From Pseudomonas sp. BN102 (GTDB lineage: Bacteria; Pseudomonadota; Gammaproteobacteria; Pseudomonadales; Pseudomonadaceae), in NCBI RefSeq assembly GCF_029871245.1, contig NZ_SSON01000077.1:1-64000 (forward strand): a stretch of 64,000 bases of DNA. Direction: 5' to 3'. Each line of letters opens with the position of its first letter. Position 1 is the stretch's first letter. The position numbers and the translations under genes were made by a program. The notes under the pieces were generated by a model. The model saw only the letters and a program-made list of their open reading frames with translations, searched no databases and was not told where the DNA came from. Below are positions 28,754 through 43,124 of the stretch, one piece after another.

Positions 28754-29608
28754 TTATTCCGCCGCTTGAACTGCAGCGACCATGCGTACCGTGTCGACGG
28801 TTTCCGCGACATCATGCACGCGCAGGATGCAGGCACCCTTTGCCACCGCCAGGGCGGCCAGGGCGAGACTGCCGTACAGGCGCTGATGGACTTCCCGTCC
28901 CAGCGCCTGGCCAATCATGCTTTTACGCGAAACCCCGACCAGCAAGGGGCGCCCCAACTCATGCAGCGCCTCCATGTGCTTGAACAGACTGAGGTTGTGC
29001 GCCAGGGTCTTGGCGAAACCGAACCCCGGATCCAGGATGACCCGTTCGGCTGGAATACCCGCCGTCTCGCAGGCCTGCATGCGTTCGGCGAGAAAGTCCC
29101 GCACCTCCCGCACGACATTCCCATAGCGCGGATCCTGCTGCATGTTGCCCGGCTCGCCGAGCATGTGCATCAGGCAGACCGGCAGGCCGCTATCCGCGGC
29201 CGCATCGAGGGCGCCATCGCGACGCAGGGCGCGCACGTCGTTGATCATCCCCGCCCCCAGGCGCGCGCCTTCACGCATCACCGCAGGTGTCGAGGTATCC
29301 AGTGAAATCACCACGTCCAGCTCACGGGCGATAGCCTCGACCACCGGCGCCACACGTTCCAGCTCCTCGGCCGGGGAGACCGCGCGCGCACCGGGGCGGG
29401 TCGACTCCCCGCCGACATCGATCAGGGTCGCGCCCGCCGCGACCATTTCAGCGGCATGACGCAATGCGGCGTCACGACCGCTGAAGCGGCCGCCGTCTGA
29501 GAAGGAGTCGGGCGTGACATTGAGGATGCCCATGACTTGCGGCTGGGCCAAATCAAGAACCCGGCTGCCGAAAGGCAACCGGGTCGGGTACTGCAATGAC
29601 TTCATCAA
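28754..29608 (-). CDS. folP: Dihydropteroate synthase
   Basis: 284 aa. Joins p-aminobenzoate to the pterin pyrophosphate in folate synthesis; the target of sulfonamides. Signatures [28 protein letters not shown] and [11 protein letters not shown] are intact. The start may be either of two adjacent ATG codons (29608 or 29605). It follows ftsH by 6 bases, as in the conserved ftsH-folP-glmM order. Confidence 0.97.
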   Translation of the reverse strand: MMKSLQYPTRLPFGSRVLDLAQPQVMGILNVTPDSFSDGGRFSGRDAALRHAAEMVAAGATLIDVGGESTRPGARAVSPAEELERVAPVVEAIARELDVVISLDTSTPAVMREGARLGAGMINDVRALRRDGALDAAADSGLPVCLMHMLGEPGNMQQDPRYGNVVREVRDFLAERMQACETAGIPAERVILDPGFGFAKTLAHNLSLFKHMEALHELGRPLLVGVSRKSMIGQALGREVHQRLYGSLALAALAVAKGACILRVHDVAETVDTVRMVAAVQAAE

Positions 29609-29614
29609 CAGGCC

Positions 29615-31528
29615 TTAGTGTTCGCCAGCTGGCCCACCGATGGGGGTTTCAGGGCGCTTGGCCTCTTCGCGCGGGGCGGGAGTGCCGGAGGTGCCGGAAC
29701 CACCCTGCCAGTCCTTGGGTTCACGAGCGGTGCGACCGGACATGATGTCGTCGATCTGCTCGGAGTCGATGGTCTCGTACTTCATCAGGGCTTCGGCCAT
29801 CGCGTCCAGCTTGTCGCGGTTTTCCACCAGCAGTTGCTTCGCCGTGGTGTAGCACTCGTCGATGATGCGACGGACTTCCTGGTCGATCATCTTCGCCGTC
29901 TCACCAGAGAGATTGGCGTGCTGGGCGCCGGCGCTGCGGCCGAGGAACACTTCGCCCTCCTCTTCCGCGTACATCAGCGGGCCGAGCTTCTCGGACAAGC
30001 CCCATTTGGTCACCATGTTCCGGGCGATCTGGGTCGCCCGCATGATGTCGTTGGAGGCGCCGGTGGTGACACCATCGAAGCCCAGGGTCATTTCCTCGGC
30101 GATACGGCCACCGAACAGCGAGCAGATCTGGCTGATCAGCGCACGCTTGGACAGGCTGTAGCGGTCCTCCTCCGGGAGGAACATGGTCACGCCCAGGGCG
30201 CGGCCACGGGGAATGATCGACACCTTGTAGACCGGATCATGCTCGGGCACCAGGCGGCCGACGATGGCGTGACCGGCCTCGTGGAACGCGGTGTTGAGCT
30301 TCTCCTTCTCGGACATGACCATGGATTTGCGCTCGGCGCCCATCATGATCTTGTCCTTGGCCAGTTCGAATTCCTTCATCTCCACCAGGCGCTTGTTGAC
30401 GCGGGCGGCGAAGAGCGAGGCTTCGTTGACCAGGTTGGCCAGGTCGGCACCGGAGAAGCCCGGCGTACCGCGCGCGATGACCGCCGGCTCGACGTCTTCG
30501 CCCATCGGCACCTTGCGCATATGCACCTTGAGGATCTGCTCACGGCCACGGATATCGGGCAGGCCTACCACCACCTGGCGGTCGAAACGGCCCGGGCGCA
30601 GCAGCGCGGGATCGAGCACATCCGGACGGTTGGTCGCAGCGATCACGATGATGCCGTCGTTCATTTCGAAACCGTCCATCTCCACCAGCAACTGGTTGAG
30701 GGTCTGCTCACGTTCGTCGTGCCCACCGCCCAGGCCGGCGCCACGATGGCGACCCACGGCATCGATCTCGTCAATGAAGATGATGCAGGGCGCGTGTTTC
30801 TTGGCCTGGTCGAACATGTCACGGACGCGGGACGCACCCACACCGACGAACATTTCGACGAAATCGGAGCCGGAAATGGTGAAGAAGGGTACCTTGGCTT
30901 CGCCTGCGATGGCCTTGGCCAACAGGGTCTTGCCGGTGCCGGGCGGGCCGACCATCAGCACGCCACGAGGGATACGGCCACCCAAGCGCTGGAATTTGCC
31001 CGGATCGCGGAGGAACTCCACCAGTTCGCTGACCTCTTCCTTGGCCTCGTCGCAACCGGCGACGTCGGCGAAGGTGGTCTTGACCTGGTCTTCCGAGAGC
31101 AGGCGCGCCTTGCTCTTGCCGAAGCTCATCGGGCCGCCGCGTCCACCGCCACCGCCCTGCATCTGGCGCATGAAGAACATGAAGACGGCAATGATCACCA
31201 GAATCGGGAAGCTGGCCACCAGCAACTGGGTCCAGATGCTCTGTTGCTCGGGCTGCTTGCCTTCGATGATGACGTTGTTGTCGATCAGGTCACCGATCAG
31301 GCCACCGTCCTGGATGGCCGGACGAACGGTCTTGAAGGGCTCGCCGTCATTGCGCTTGCCGGTAATGACGAAGCCATCCACGGTCACACGCTCGACCTTG
31401 CCTTCTTTAACCTGCTCGATGAATTCCGAGTAGTTAAGAGTCTGCGGCTCGCTCGGGCTGGAGAAATTGTTCATCACCGTGACAAGCACAGCGGCGATGA
31501 TCAGCCACAGGATCAGATTTTTTGCCAT
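29615..31528 (-). CDS. ftsH: ATP-dependent zinc metalloprotease FtsH
   Basis: 637 aa from the ATG at 31528; an in-frame TTG three codons upstream is less likely. It has two N-terminal membrane helices (~4-22 and ~98-118), an AAA+ module with Walker A GPPGTGKT and Walker [12 protein letters not shown] plus SRH, and the M41 protease site HEAGH. A Gly/Pro-rich tail closes the protein. It degrades misfolded membrane proteins and regulators such as LpxC and sigma-32 in E. coli. A 199-base gap upstream probably holds its promoter; no clear consensus was seen there. Confidence 0.98.
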   Translation of the reverse strand: MAKNLILWLIIAAVLVTVMNNFSSPSEPQTLNYSEFIEQVKEGKVERVTVDGFVITGKRNDGEPFKTVRPAIQDGGLIGDLIDNNVIIEGKQPEQQSIWTQLLVASFPILVIIAVFMFFMRQMQGGGGGRGGPMSFGKSKARLLSEDQVKTTFADVAGCDEAKEEVSELVEFLRDPGKFQRLGGRIPRGVLMVGPPGTGKTLLAKAIAGEAKVPFFTISGSDFVEMFVGVGASRVRDMFDQAKKHAPCIIFIDEIDAVGRHRGAGLGGGHDEREQTLNQLLVEMDGFEMNDGIIVIAATNRPDVLDPALLRPGRFDRQVVVGLPDIRGREQILKVHMRKVPMGEDVEPAVIARGTPGFSGADLANLVNEASLFAARVNKRLVEMKEFELAKDKIMMGAERKSMVMSEKEKLNTAFHEAGHAIVGRLVPEHDPVYKVSIIPRGRALGVTMFLPEEDRYSLSKRALISQICSLFGGRIAEEMTLGFDGVTTGASNDIMRATQIARNMVTKWGLSEKLGPLMYAEEEGEVFLGRSAGAQHANLSGETAKMIDQEVRRIIDECYTTAKQLLVENRDKLDAMAEALMKYETIDSEQIDDIMSGRTAREPKDWQGGSGTSGTPAPREEAKRPETPIGGPAGEH

Positions 31529-31727
31529 ATCGTTCAATTAGCTACCCTCTGGAACGGGCCCCTTCCTGGAGCACACCCCGCATGACGCTGGTGATTAACC
31601 GGCCTAACTTACTACACAACCCCTACCCCTGGCAGGCGCCGTCTGTAACCCTTTATGAGACCTCGCAGTCTCGCTGCAGTATCCAGTCGCTGCAGAAAGG
31701 AACCCATGAGTCAGTTCCCGTTGCAGT

Positions 31728-32351
31728 CTATTCCCCACGGAAGCCGCGTGCGAGCAGGTATTGCTCCCGGGAGCGGTCACGCGACGAAAGCGGCTTGCGC
31801 ATCTGCACCTTGTCGAACATCGCGCGCACCTGCTTGTGGTAGAGGTCGAAACCTTCGCCCTGGAAAATCTTGATCAGAAAATCCCCCCCCGGACCCAATA
31901 CGCGCCCGGCCAAGTCCAGCGCCAGTTCGCAGAGGAACATGGCGCGCGGCTGGTCGGAGGCCCTTACCCCACTCATATTGGGGGCCATATCGGAAATCAC
32001 AAGGTCCACCGGGTTGTCACCGATCGCCTCGAGAATCTGGGCGAATACCGCATCCTCGGTGAAATCGCCCTGAATGAAGGTCACGTCGGGAATGCTATCC
32101 ATTTCCAGGATATCGGAGGCGATCAGCCGGCCACGGTCGCCGATCACCCGGCTGGTGACTTGGGACCAGCCGCCCGGCGCAGCGCCAAGGTCGACCACCA
32201 ACATACCGGGCCGCAGGATGCGGTCCTTCTCCTGAATTTCCAGGAGCTTGTAGCTGGCGCGGGAACGGTAACCGTCCTTCTGCGCCATTTTGACGTACGG
32301 GTCGTCGATATGTCTTTGCAGCCAACGCTGGCTACTCTTGGAACGGGCCAC
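31728..32351 (-). CDS. rlmE: 23S rRNA 2'-O-ribose methyltransferase
   Basis: 207 aa. Methylates U2552 of 23S rRNA (also called FtsJ/RrmJ). The SAM motif [14 protein letters not shown] and catalytic K-D-K-E residues ([28 protein letters not shown]) are visible. Divergent from yhbY across a 76-bp gap; ftsH follows on the same strand. Confidence 0.97.
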   Translation of the reverse strand: MARSKSSQRWLQRHIDDPYVKMAQKDGYRSRASYKLLEIQEKDRILRPGMLVVDLGAAPGGWSQVTSRVIGDRGRLIASDILEMDSIPDVTFIQGDFTEDAVFAQILEAIGDNPVDLVISDMAPNMSGVRASDQPRAMFLCELALDLAGRVLGPGGDFLIKIFQGEGFDLYHKQVRAMFDKVQMRKPLSSRDRSREQYLLARGFRGE

Positions 32352-32427
32352 GGGATACCTCGTGTTCGGCTGTGCGCCCCGGAATCACTCGGGTAAACTA
32401 CCAGCCTTTTTTCGCAGGGGTCTGATT

Positions 32428-32742
32428 ATGGCGCTCTCACCGGAGCACAAGAAGCAATACAAATCTATCGGTCATCACTTGAAACCGGTATTGACGGTGG
32501 CCGAAAACGGCCTTACCGAAGGTGTGCTGGCCGAACTGGAGCGCGCGCTGAACGATCACGAACTGATCAAGGTCCAGTTCCGCATCACCGAGCGCGACGA
32601 CCGCCGCGCCCTGATCGATGAACTTTGCGCGACTGGCAACTGCGAGCTGGTACAGGTCATCGGCAAGATGGCGCTGGTCTATCGCCGCAACCCCAAGCCG
32701 AACCGCAACCTTTCCAACATCAGCCGCTTCAGCGGCCTCTAA
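32428..32742 (+). CDS. yhbY: YhbY family RNA-binding (CRM-domain) protein
   Basis: 104 aa from the ATG at 32428; upstream in-frame sequence overlaps the rlmE start and lacks an RBS. A single CRM domain with LTVAENGLTEGVLAELERALNDHELIKV and a GK-type loop. The family associates with pre-50S ribosomal particles. A TAAACT at ~32393 may be its -10 element. Divergent from rlmE. Confidence 0.93.
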   Translation: MALSPEHKKQYKSIGHHLKPVLTVAENGLTEGVLAELERALNDHELIKVQFRITERDDRRALIDELCATGNCELVQVIGKMALVYRRNPKPNRNLSNISRFSGL

Positions 32743-32764
32743 GCCTCCAGCCAAAGGCGCGCGC

Positions 32765-33211
32765 TCAGCGCGCCCGGCCCTCCACCCGCTTCGCCGGCAA
32801 GGGCTGGACCACCAGCAGCAGGCCGCAGAAGGCCAGCAGCAAGTAGCTGAAGTTCAGCCAGTACAAGGCTTCCGGCAACCAGAAGCGCACCAGCAGGAAC
32901 ACCATCACCAGGGCCAGCACCGAGGCCAGCAGCTGCGCGCGCGTATCGAGCCAGAGGCGCTCGAGCCCTGCGTGCTGGATCAGCAGCAGGGCCTGGAGCA
33001 ACGCACAGAAGCCGGCGAAGGCTACCAGCAGCGGCCGCAGGGTGGCGGCCACCTCCTCCACCAGCATTGGCGCCAGGCCTATGCGTTCGAGCACCGGCAA
33101 CATCACGAAGTGCAGCAGCCAGAGGCCGCCGACCCAGAATGTCTGGGCCAGTTGCCAGGCGATGGTACCGGCCCTGAAGGAGGATGACTTAGACGTGGCG
33201 GACTTCGACAA
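32765..33211 (-). CDS. Predicted four-helix inner-membrane protein
   Basis: 148 aa. Four hydrophobic segments (~18-38, ~58-78, ~90-110, ~115-135). The only plausible upstream start is TTG at 33211, which overlaps the last codons of greA by 23 bases; no ATG lies nearby. It resembles DUF4149-type small membrane proteins in size and topology, but no motif settles this. It is translated in the same direction as greA and is probably coupled to it. Confidence 0.7.
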   Translation of the reverse strand: MSKSATSKSSSFRAGTIAWQLAQTFWVGGLWLLHFVMLPVLERIGLAPMLVEEVAATLRPLLVAFAGFCALLQALLLIQHAGLERLWLDTRAQLLASVLALVMVFLLVRFWLPEALYWLNFSYLLLAFCGLLLVVQPLPAKRVEGRAR

Positions 33212-33661
33212 TCTCGTACTCGACGACGCCGCTCGGGGTCCTGACGGTCACCACGTCCCCTTCTTCCTTGCCCACCAGGGCGCGGGCGATGGGGGAGCTG
33301 ACCGACAGCTTGCCCTGCTTGATGTCCGCTTCGTCGTCGCCGACGATCTGGTAGCTCACCGTCTCATCGGTATCGACGTTGGCGATATCGACGGTCACAC
33401 CGAAGATCACCTTGCCGGTATGGGGAAGCGACGCCACATCGATGACCTGGGCGTTCTGCAGACGCCCTTCGATATCCCGGATACGCGCCTCGACCATGCC
33501 CTGCTGTTCGCGGGCGGCATGGTATTCGGCGTTTTCCTTCAGGTCGCCCAATTCGCGCGCTTCGGCGATGGCCTGGGTGATCTGTGGACGCATCACGGTT
33601 TTCAGGTGCTTGAGTTCATCTTCCAGGGCGCGAGCGCCCTGGACGGTCATCGGAAATTTTG

Positions 33662-33665
<4 letters not shown>
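33189..33665 (-). CDS. greA: Transcription elongation factor GreA
   Basis: 158 aa. Rescues backtracked RNA polymerase by stimulating transcript cleavage. The N-terminal coiled coil (residues ~8-75) has the tip acidic residues in [18 protein letters not shown]; the C-terminal FKBP-like domain ends [24 protein letters not shown]. Overlaps the carB stop by four bases (ATGA), so it is translationally coupled. Confidence 0.97.
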
Positions 33666-36883
<3,218 letters not shown>

Positions 36884-36923
36884 TTTTACTCACTCGAATC
36901 CGTAGGTCAGTCGTCAGGCGTGC

Positions 36924-38060
36924 TTAGCGGCGCTTGGCCATGGCTTCGATGAAGCGGTCGAACAGCGGGGCGACGTCATGCGGACCGGGGCTGGCCTCGG
37001 GGTGGCCCTGGAAGCTGAAGGCCACCTTGTCGGTGCGCTCGATGCCCTGCAGGGTGCCGTCGAACAGCGACTTGTGGGTGGCGCGCACGTTGGCCGGCAG
37101 GGTCGACTCATCCACGGCGAAACCGTGGTTCTGGCTGGTGATCATCACCACGCTGGAGTCGAGGTCCTGGACCGGGTGGTTGGCACCGTGGTGGCCGTGG
37201 CCCATCTTCACGGTCTTGGCGCCGGAGGCCAGGGCCAGCAGCTGGTGGCCGAGGCAGATGCCGAAGACCGGGATCTCGGTGTCGAGGAACTCGCGGATGG
37301 CCTGAATGGCATAGTCGCAAGGCTCGGGGTCACCGGGGCCGTTGGAAAGGAAGATGCCGTCCGGGTTCAGCGCCAGCACTTCACTGGCCGGCGTCTGGGC
37401 CGGCACCACGGTCAGGCGGCAGCCGCGGGCAACCAGCATGCGCAAGATGTTCAGCTTGACGCCGAAATCGTAGGCCACAACGTGGTACGGCAGGTCGCTG
37501 GCGGCGATTTCCGGGTGGCTGTCGCTCTCCAGGTTCCACACGCTGGAGCGCCATTCATAACCCTCGGTGCACGAAACGACCTTGGCCAGGTCCATGCCCT
37601 TCAGGCCCGGGAAGCTGCGCGCCAGTTCCAGCGCCTTTTCCTCGGTGGCGTCGTCGCCGGCGAGGATGCAGCCGTTCTGGGAGCCCTTCTCGCGCAGGAT
37701 GCGGGTCAGGCGGCGAGTATCGATGCCGGCGATGGCGACGGTACCGTGTTCTTTCAGGTAATCCGGCAGCGACTGCTTGTTACGCCAGTTGCTGGCCAGC
37801 AGCGGCAAGTCGCGGATGATCAGGCCGGCAGCCCACACGCGGTTGGCTTCGGCGTCTTCCGGCGTGGTGCCGGTGTTGCCGATATGCGGGTAGGTCAGGG
37901 TTACGATTTGCTGGGCATAGGAAGGATCGGTAAGAATTTCCTGATAGCCGGTCATGGCAGTGTTGAACACTACCTCGCCGATGGTATGGCCATCGGCCCC
38001 AATGGCTTCGCCGCGAAAAATGCTGCCGTCGGCAAGCGCGAGTATGGCTGGCTTAGTCAA
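36924..38060 (-). CDS. carA: Carbamoyl-phosphate synthase, small (glutaminase) subunit; TTG start
   Basis: 378 aa starting at TTG (38060) to give [28 protein letters not shown] at 38066-38072 is a strong ribosome binding site at correct spacing, and no ATG fits. C-terminal class I amidotransferase domain with the nucleophile in [13 protein letters not shown] and a later H-x-E (GHPEASPG). Supplies ammonia to CarB. A short leader ORF and terminator precede it. The P. aeruginosa length is the same as I recall. Confidence 0.96.
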   Translation of the reverse strand: MTKPAILALADGSIFRGEAIGADGHTIGEVVFNTAMTGYQEILTDPSYAQQIVTLTYPHIGNTGTTPEDAEANRVWAAGLIIRDLPLLASNWRNKQSLPDYLKEHGTVAIAGIDTRRLTRILREKGSQNGCILAGDDATEEKALELARSFPGLKGMDLAKVVSCTEGYEWRSSVWNLESDSHPEIAASDLPYHVVAYDFGVKLNILRMLVARGCRLTVVPAQTPASEVLALNPDGIFLSNGPGDPEPCDYAIQAIREFLDTEIPVFGICLGHQLLALASGAKTVKMGHGHHGANHPVQDLDSSVVMITSQNHGFAVDESTLPANVRATHKSLFDGTLQGIERTDKVAFSFQGHPEASPGPHDVAPLFDRFIEAMAKRR

Positions 38061-38076
38061 GAAGACCTCCCGTAGA

Positions 38077-38154
38077 TCAAGGCTGAAGCAAACGCAGGTT
38101 GTAAAAAAGCGGGATGACGTTGATACCGTCACCCCGCTTTTTTATCTGAGCCAT
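38077..38154 (-). CDS. Leader peptide ORF of carA (25 codons)
   Basis: An ATG at 38154 opens a 25-codon frame that ends in TGA at 38077, five bases before the carA ribosome binding site. It begins [10 protein letters not shown] and ends FYNLRLLQP. It covers the whole terminator hairpin at 38103-38143, so ribosome position could decide whether the hairpin forms. Its own RBS is weak. From memory, carAB of Pseudomonas is controlled by attenuation with a leader peptide; that this ORF is the one is inference. Confidence 0.6.
   Translation of the reverse strand: MAQIKKRGDGINVIPLFYNLRLLQP
38103..38143 (-). terminator. Intrinsic terminator/attenuator in the carA leader
   Basis: An 11-bp stem (GCGGGGTGACG with CGTCATCCCGC, one G-U pair) followed by TTTTTT on the minus strand. 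It lies between dapB and carA and inside the leader ORF. It can act as dapB terminator, as carA attenuator, or both. Confidence 0.88.
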
Positions 38155-38166
38155 TTCTGCGTAACT

Positions 38167-38184
38167 TTTAGTGGACACACTAAA
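38167..38184 (-). promoter_or_regulatory. Palindrome upstream of carA leader
   Basis: TTTAGTG-TGTC-CACTAAA, a perfect 7-bp inverted repeat, 13 bases upstream of the leader ATG. It may be an operator (for instance of an arginine or pyrimidine regulator) or part of an alternative leader fold. Not a recognised consensus. Confidence 0.4.
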
Positions 38185-38243
38185 GCTGCAGTTTACAGGA
38201 ATGCGTCATTTCGGTCCACCCGAAAGACATCCCGATCAGCGAG

Positions 38244-39065
<822 letters not shown>

Positions 39066-39077
39066 TCAAGCTTAAAA

Positions 39078-39128
39078 CTGCAAGCTACAGGCGGCGCCGA
39101 CTTGCAGCTTGCCACTTGCAGCTTGCAG
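39078..39128. repeat. Inverted repeat in the dnaJ-dapB gap
   Basis: CTGCAAGCT (39078-39086) and AGCTTGCAG (39120-39128) are exact inverses in an 87-bp gap full of repeated CTTGCAGCTT words. It resembles the GCTTCCAGCTTC-type repeats at 19382 and 21152 in placement and composition. Confidence 0.55.
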
Positions 39129-39134
39129 CTGCGG

Positions 39135-40262
39135 TCAAAGATCGCCAAAGAAACGCTTCATGCCCTCGAACCAGCTGCTGGCCTTGGGCGAATGGGAGCC
39201 GTCGCTCTGCAGCGTCTTGCGGAACTCGTCGAGCAGTTCGCGCTGGCGCTTGTCCAGGTTGACCGGCGTTTCCACCACCACCCGACACATCAAGTCGCCG
39301 GCACCGCCGCCGCGAACCGGGGCCACGCCCTTGCCGCGCAGGCGGAACAGCTTGCCGGTCTGGGTCGCTTCCGGGATCTTCAGCTTGACCCGGCCATCCA
39401 GGGTCGGCACTTCCAGTTCGCCGCCCAGTGCCGCGTCAGCGAAGCTGATCGGCACTTCGCAGTAGAGGTGCTTGCCATCGCGCTGGAAGATCGGGTGCTC
39501 ACGCACATTGACCACCACATAGAGGTCGCCGGGCGGGCCACCCAGGGCGCCGACCTCGCCTTCGCCGGAGAGGCGGATGCGGTCGCCGGTATCGACGCCC
39601 GCCGGCACCTTCACCGACAGGGTCTTGTGCTCTTCCACACGGCCCTGGCCATGGCAGCTGCCACAGGGGTCACTGATCATCTTGCCGCTGCCGTGGCAAC
39701 GCGGGCAGGTCTGCTGCACCGAGAAGAAGCCCTGCTGCATGCGCACCTGGCCAATACCGCCGCAGGTGGTGCAAGTGACCGGGCTGGTGCCTTTCTTCGC
39801 GCCCGAGCCATCGCAGGTCTTGCAGTTGACCAGGGTCGGCACACGAATGGTGACCGTGGTGCCGCGCACGGCCTCTTCCAGGTCCAGCTCCAGGGTGTAG
39901 CGCAGGTCGCTGCCGCGCTGCGGGCCGCCGCGCTGGCCACCACGCTGACCACCGAAGAAGTCGCTGAACACGTCACCGAAGATGTCGGAGAAGCTGGCGC
40001 CGCCAAAGCCTGCACCAGCACCGCCACCCATCTGCGGGTCGACACCGGCGTGGCCGTACTGGTCGTAGGCCGCGCGCTTGCTGGCGTCGGACAACACTTC
40101 GTAGGCCTCGTTGGCCTCTTTGAATTTATCCTCGGACTCCTTGTCCCCCGGGTTGCGGTCCGGGTGGTGTTTCATCGCCAGACGGCGATAGGCCTTCTTA
40201 AGCTCGGCCTCGCTGGCGCCTCGCTCGACACCAAGAATTTCGTAAAAGTCACGCTTAGCCAT
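39135..40262 (-). CDS. dnaJ: Chaperone protein DnaJ
   Basis: 375 aa from the ATG at 40262 ([17 protein letters not shown]). J domain (1-70) with the HPD motif in [11 protein letters not shown], a Gly/Phe-rich linker (~75-115), four CxxCxGxG zinc repeats (~130-205) and a C-terminal substrate-binding half. Stimulates the DnaK ATPase. Downstream of dnaK by 123 bases, with a strong hairpin in the gap. Confidence 0.98.
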   Translation of the reverse strand: MAKRDFYEILGVERGASEAELKKAYRRLAMKHHPDRNPGDKESEDKFKEANEAYEVLSDASKRAAYDQYGHAGVDPQMGGGAGAGFGGASFSDIFGDVFSDFFGGQRGGQRGGPQRGSDLRYTLELDLEEAVRGTTVTIRVPTLVNCKTCDGSGAKKGTSPVTCTTCGGIGQVRMQQGFFSVQQTCPRCHGSGKMISDPCGSCHGQGRVEEHKTLSVKVPAGVDTGDRIRLSGEGEVGALGGPPGDLYVVVNVREHPIFQRDGKHLYCEVPISFADAALGGELEVPTLDGRVKLKIPEATQTGKLFRLRGKGVAPVRGGGAGDLMCRVVVETPVNLDKRQRELLDEFRKTLQSDGSHSPKASSWFEGMKRFFGDL

Positions 40263-40303
40263 AGTTTCCTGCACTCTCGAATTCACCAGCCCCAGACACG
40301 CCA

Positions 40304-40325
40304 ACGCGGGAGCAAGCTCCCGCGT
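40304..40325. repeat. Perfect 10-bp hairpin in the dnaK-dnaJ gap
   Basis: ACGCGGGAGC-AA-GCTCCCGCGT, perfect, with no T-tract on either strand. It may slow decay or trim read-through between dnaK and dnaJ. The core GCGGGAGC resembles Pseudomonas REP units. Confidence 0.65.
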
Positions 40326-40385
40326 GGCGGATCAGGCGTACGGGGCGTTCAACCCCGCACGCTGGGGCGGAAGCAAGCGTGACAC

Positions 40386-42299
<1,914 letters not shown>

Positions 42300-42326
42300 A
42301 TTCTCTCTCCCGAAACTTTGGATTCT

Positions 42327-42352
42327 CCGCGGCCCAGTCTCACGGGCCGCGG
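42327..42352 (-). other. GC-rich hairpin in the dnaK 5' leader
   Basis: CCGCGGCCC and GGGCCGCGG form a perfect 9-bp stem, 28 bases upstream of the dnaK start. There is no T-tract. Its role is unknown; mRNA stabilisation or translation control are options. Confidence 0.6.
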
Positions 42353-42376
42353 CAGCACATAAACGCTTGAACTAAC

Positions 42377-42404
42377 AAATGGGGGCCCGAAGGCGAAATT
42401 CAAG
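42377..42404 (-). promoter_or_regulatory. Sigma-32 heat-shock promoter of dnaK
   Basis: CTTGAA (-35, 42399-42404) and CCCCATTT (-10, 42377-42384) with a 14-base spacer match the RpoH consensus closely. The -35 overlaps the grpE stop codon. Confidence 0.85.
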
Positions 42405-42969
42405 CCTGCTCGTCGATCGACGGCGGCGCTTCGCTCGGCGCCTTGCTGACCACCACCATGGCGGGGCGCAGCAGGCGGCCATTGAGCAAGTAGCCCTTCT
42501 GGAACACCTTGAGCACGCTGCCCGGCTCCACGTGGGTGCTTTCCTGCATGGCCATGGCCTGGTGGTGCTCCGGATTGAACGGCGCACCGTGCGGATCCAC
42601 GGCTTCCAACTGGTGGCGCTTGAGGGTGTCGTGGAACAGCTTGAGGGTCAGCTCCATGCCCTCGCGAACCGGCTTGATCGTCTCATCGTCGGCGTTGCTC
42701 AGCTCCAGGCCACGCTCCAGGCTGTCGACGATCGGCAGCAAGTCGTTGGCGAATTTCTCCAGGGCGAACTTGTGCGCCTTCTCCACATCCTGCTCGGCGC
42801 GGCGGCGCACGTTCTGCAGCTCGGCGGCAACACGCAGCGACTGATCCTGGGCCGCGGCCAGTTGCTCTTCCAGCACCTGCACACGGGCGGCGAGGTCGTC
42901 GCCCGACGCGGCTTCGGCAGCGGGATTCGCTTCGGGGGTCTGGGTATCCAGGGTCTGTTCGTCGGCCAT
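42400..42969 (-). CDS. grpE: Nucleotide exchange factor GrpE
   Basis: 189 aa from ATG at 42969 ([13 protein letters not shown]), preceded by GAGGAAGG. Long N-terminal coiled coil (~35-100), then the beta domain with [13 protein letters not shown] and [24 protein letters not shown]. Releases ADP from DnaK. Divergent from recN; a sigma-32 promoter lies upstream. Confidence 0.97.
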   Translation of the reverse strand: MADEQTLDTQTPEANPAAEAASGDDLAARVQVLEEQLAAAQDQSLRVAAELQNVRRRAEQDVEKAHKFALEKFANDLLPIVDSLERGLELSNADDETIKPVREGMELTLKLFHDTLKRHQLEAVDPHGAPFNPEHHQAMAMQESTHVEPGSVLKVFQKGYLLNGRLLRPAMVVVSKAPSEAPPSIDEQA

Positions 42970-43024
42970 GCCTTCCTCCTCATACAAGACAGCTGCGGGC
43001 AAAGACCCGCTGATATGTCCGCCT

Positions 43025-43052
43025 ATATGGGGTCGCAATTTGTCGCTTCAAG
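43025..43052 (-). promoter_or_regulatory. Sigma-32 heat-shock promoter of grpE
   Basis: CTTGAA (43047-43052), 14-base spacer, CCCCATAT (43025-43032) read on the minus strand: an excellent match to the RpoH consensus about 56 bases upstream of grpE. Confidence 0.88.
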
Positions 43053-43063
43053 GGGGAAGACAA

Positions 43064-43100
43064 TTGTCAGCCAGAAAACAACTACTGTATAAATAGCCAG
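43064..43100 (+). promoter_or_regulatory. recN promoter with overlapping LexA box
   Basis: TTGTCA (-35, 43064-43069), 18-base spacer and TATAAA (-10, 43088-43093). A CTG-N10-CAG LexA-type site (43085-43100) overlaps the -10. This is the expected layout for an SOS-controlled recN. Confidence 0.75.
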
Positions 43101-43124
43101 CCATCGCAGCGCGGGAGTCGCACC

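Noticed and set aside
31529-31727. Sigma-32 promoter for ftsH
   Set aside because: No CTTGAA/CCCCAT pair with proper spacing is present in the gap upstream of ftsH.
42300-42399. RNA thermometer in the dnaK leader
   Set aside because: The hairpin is too GC-rich to melt at physiological heat shock and does not include the ribosome binding site; sigma-32 promoters explain heat control.
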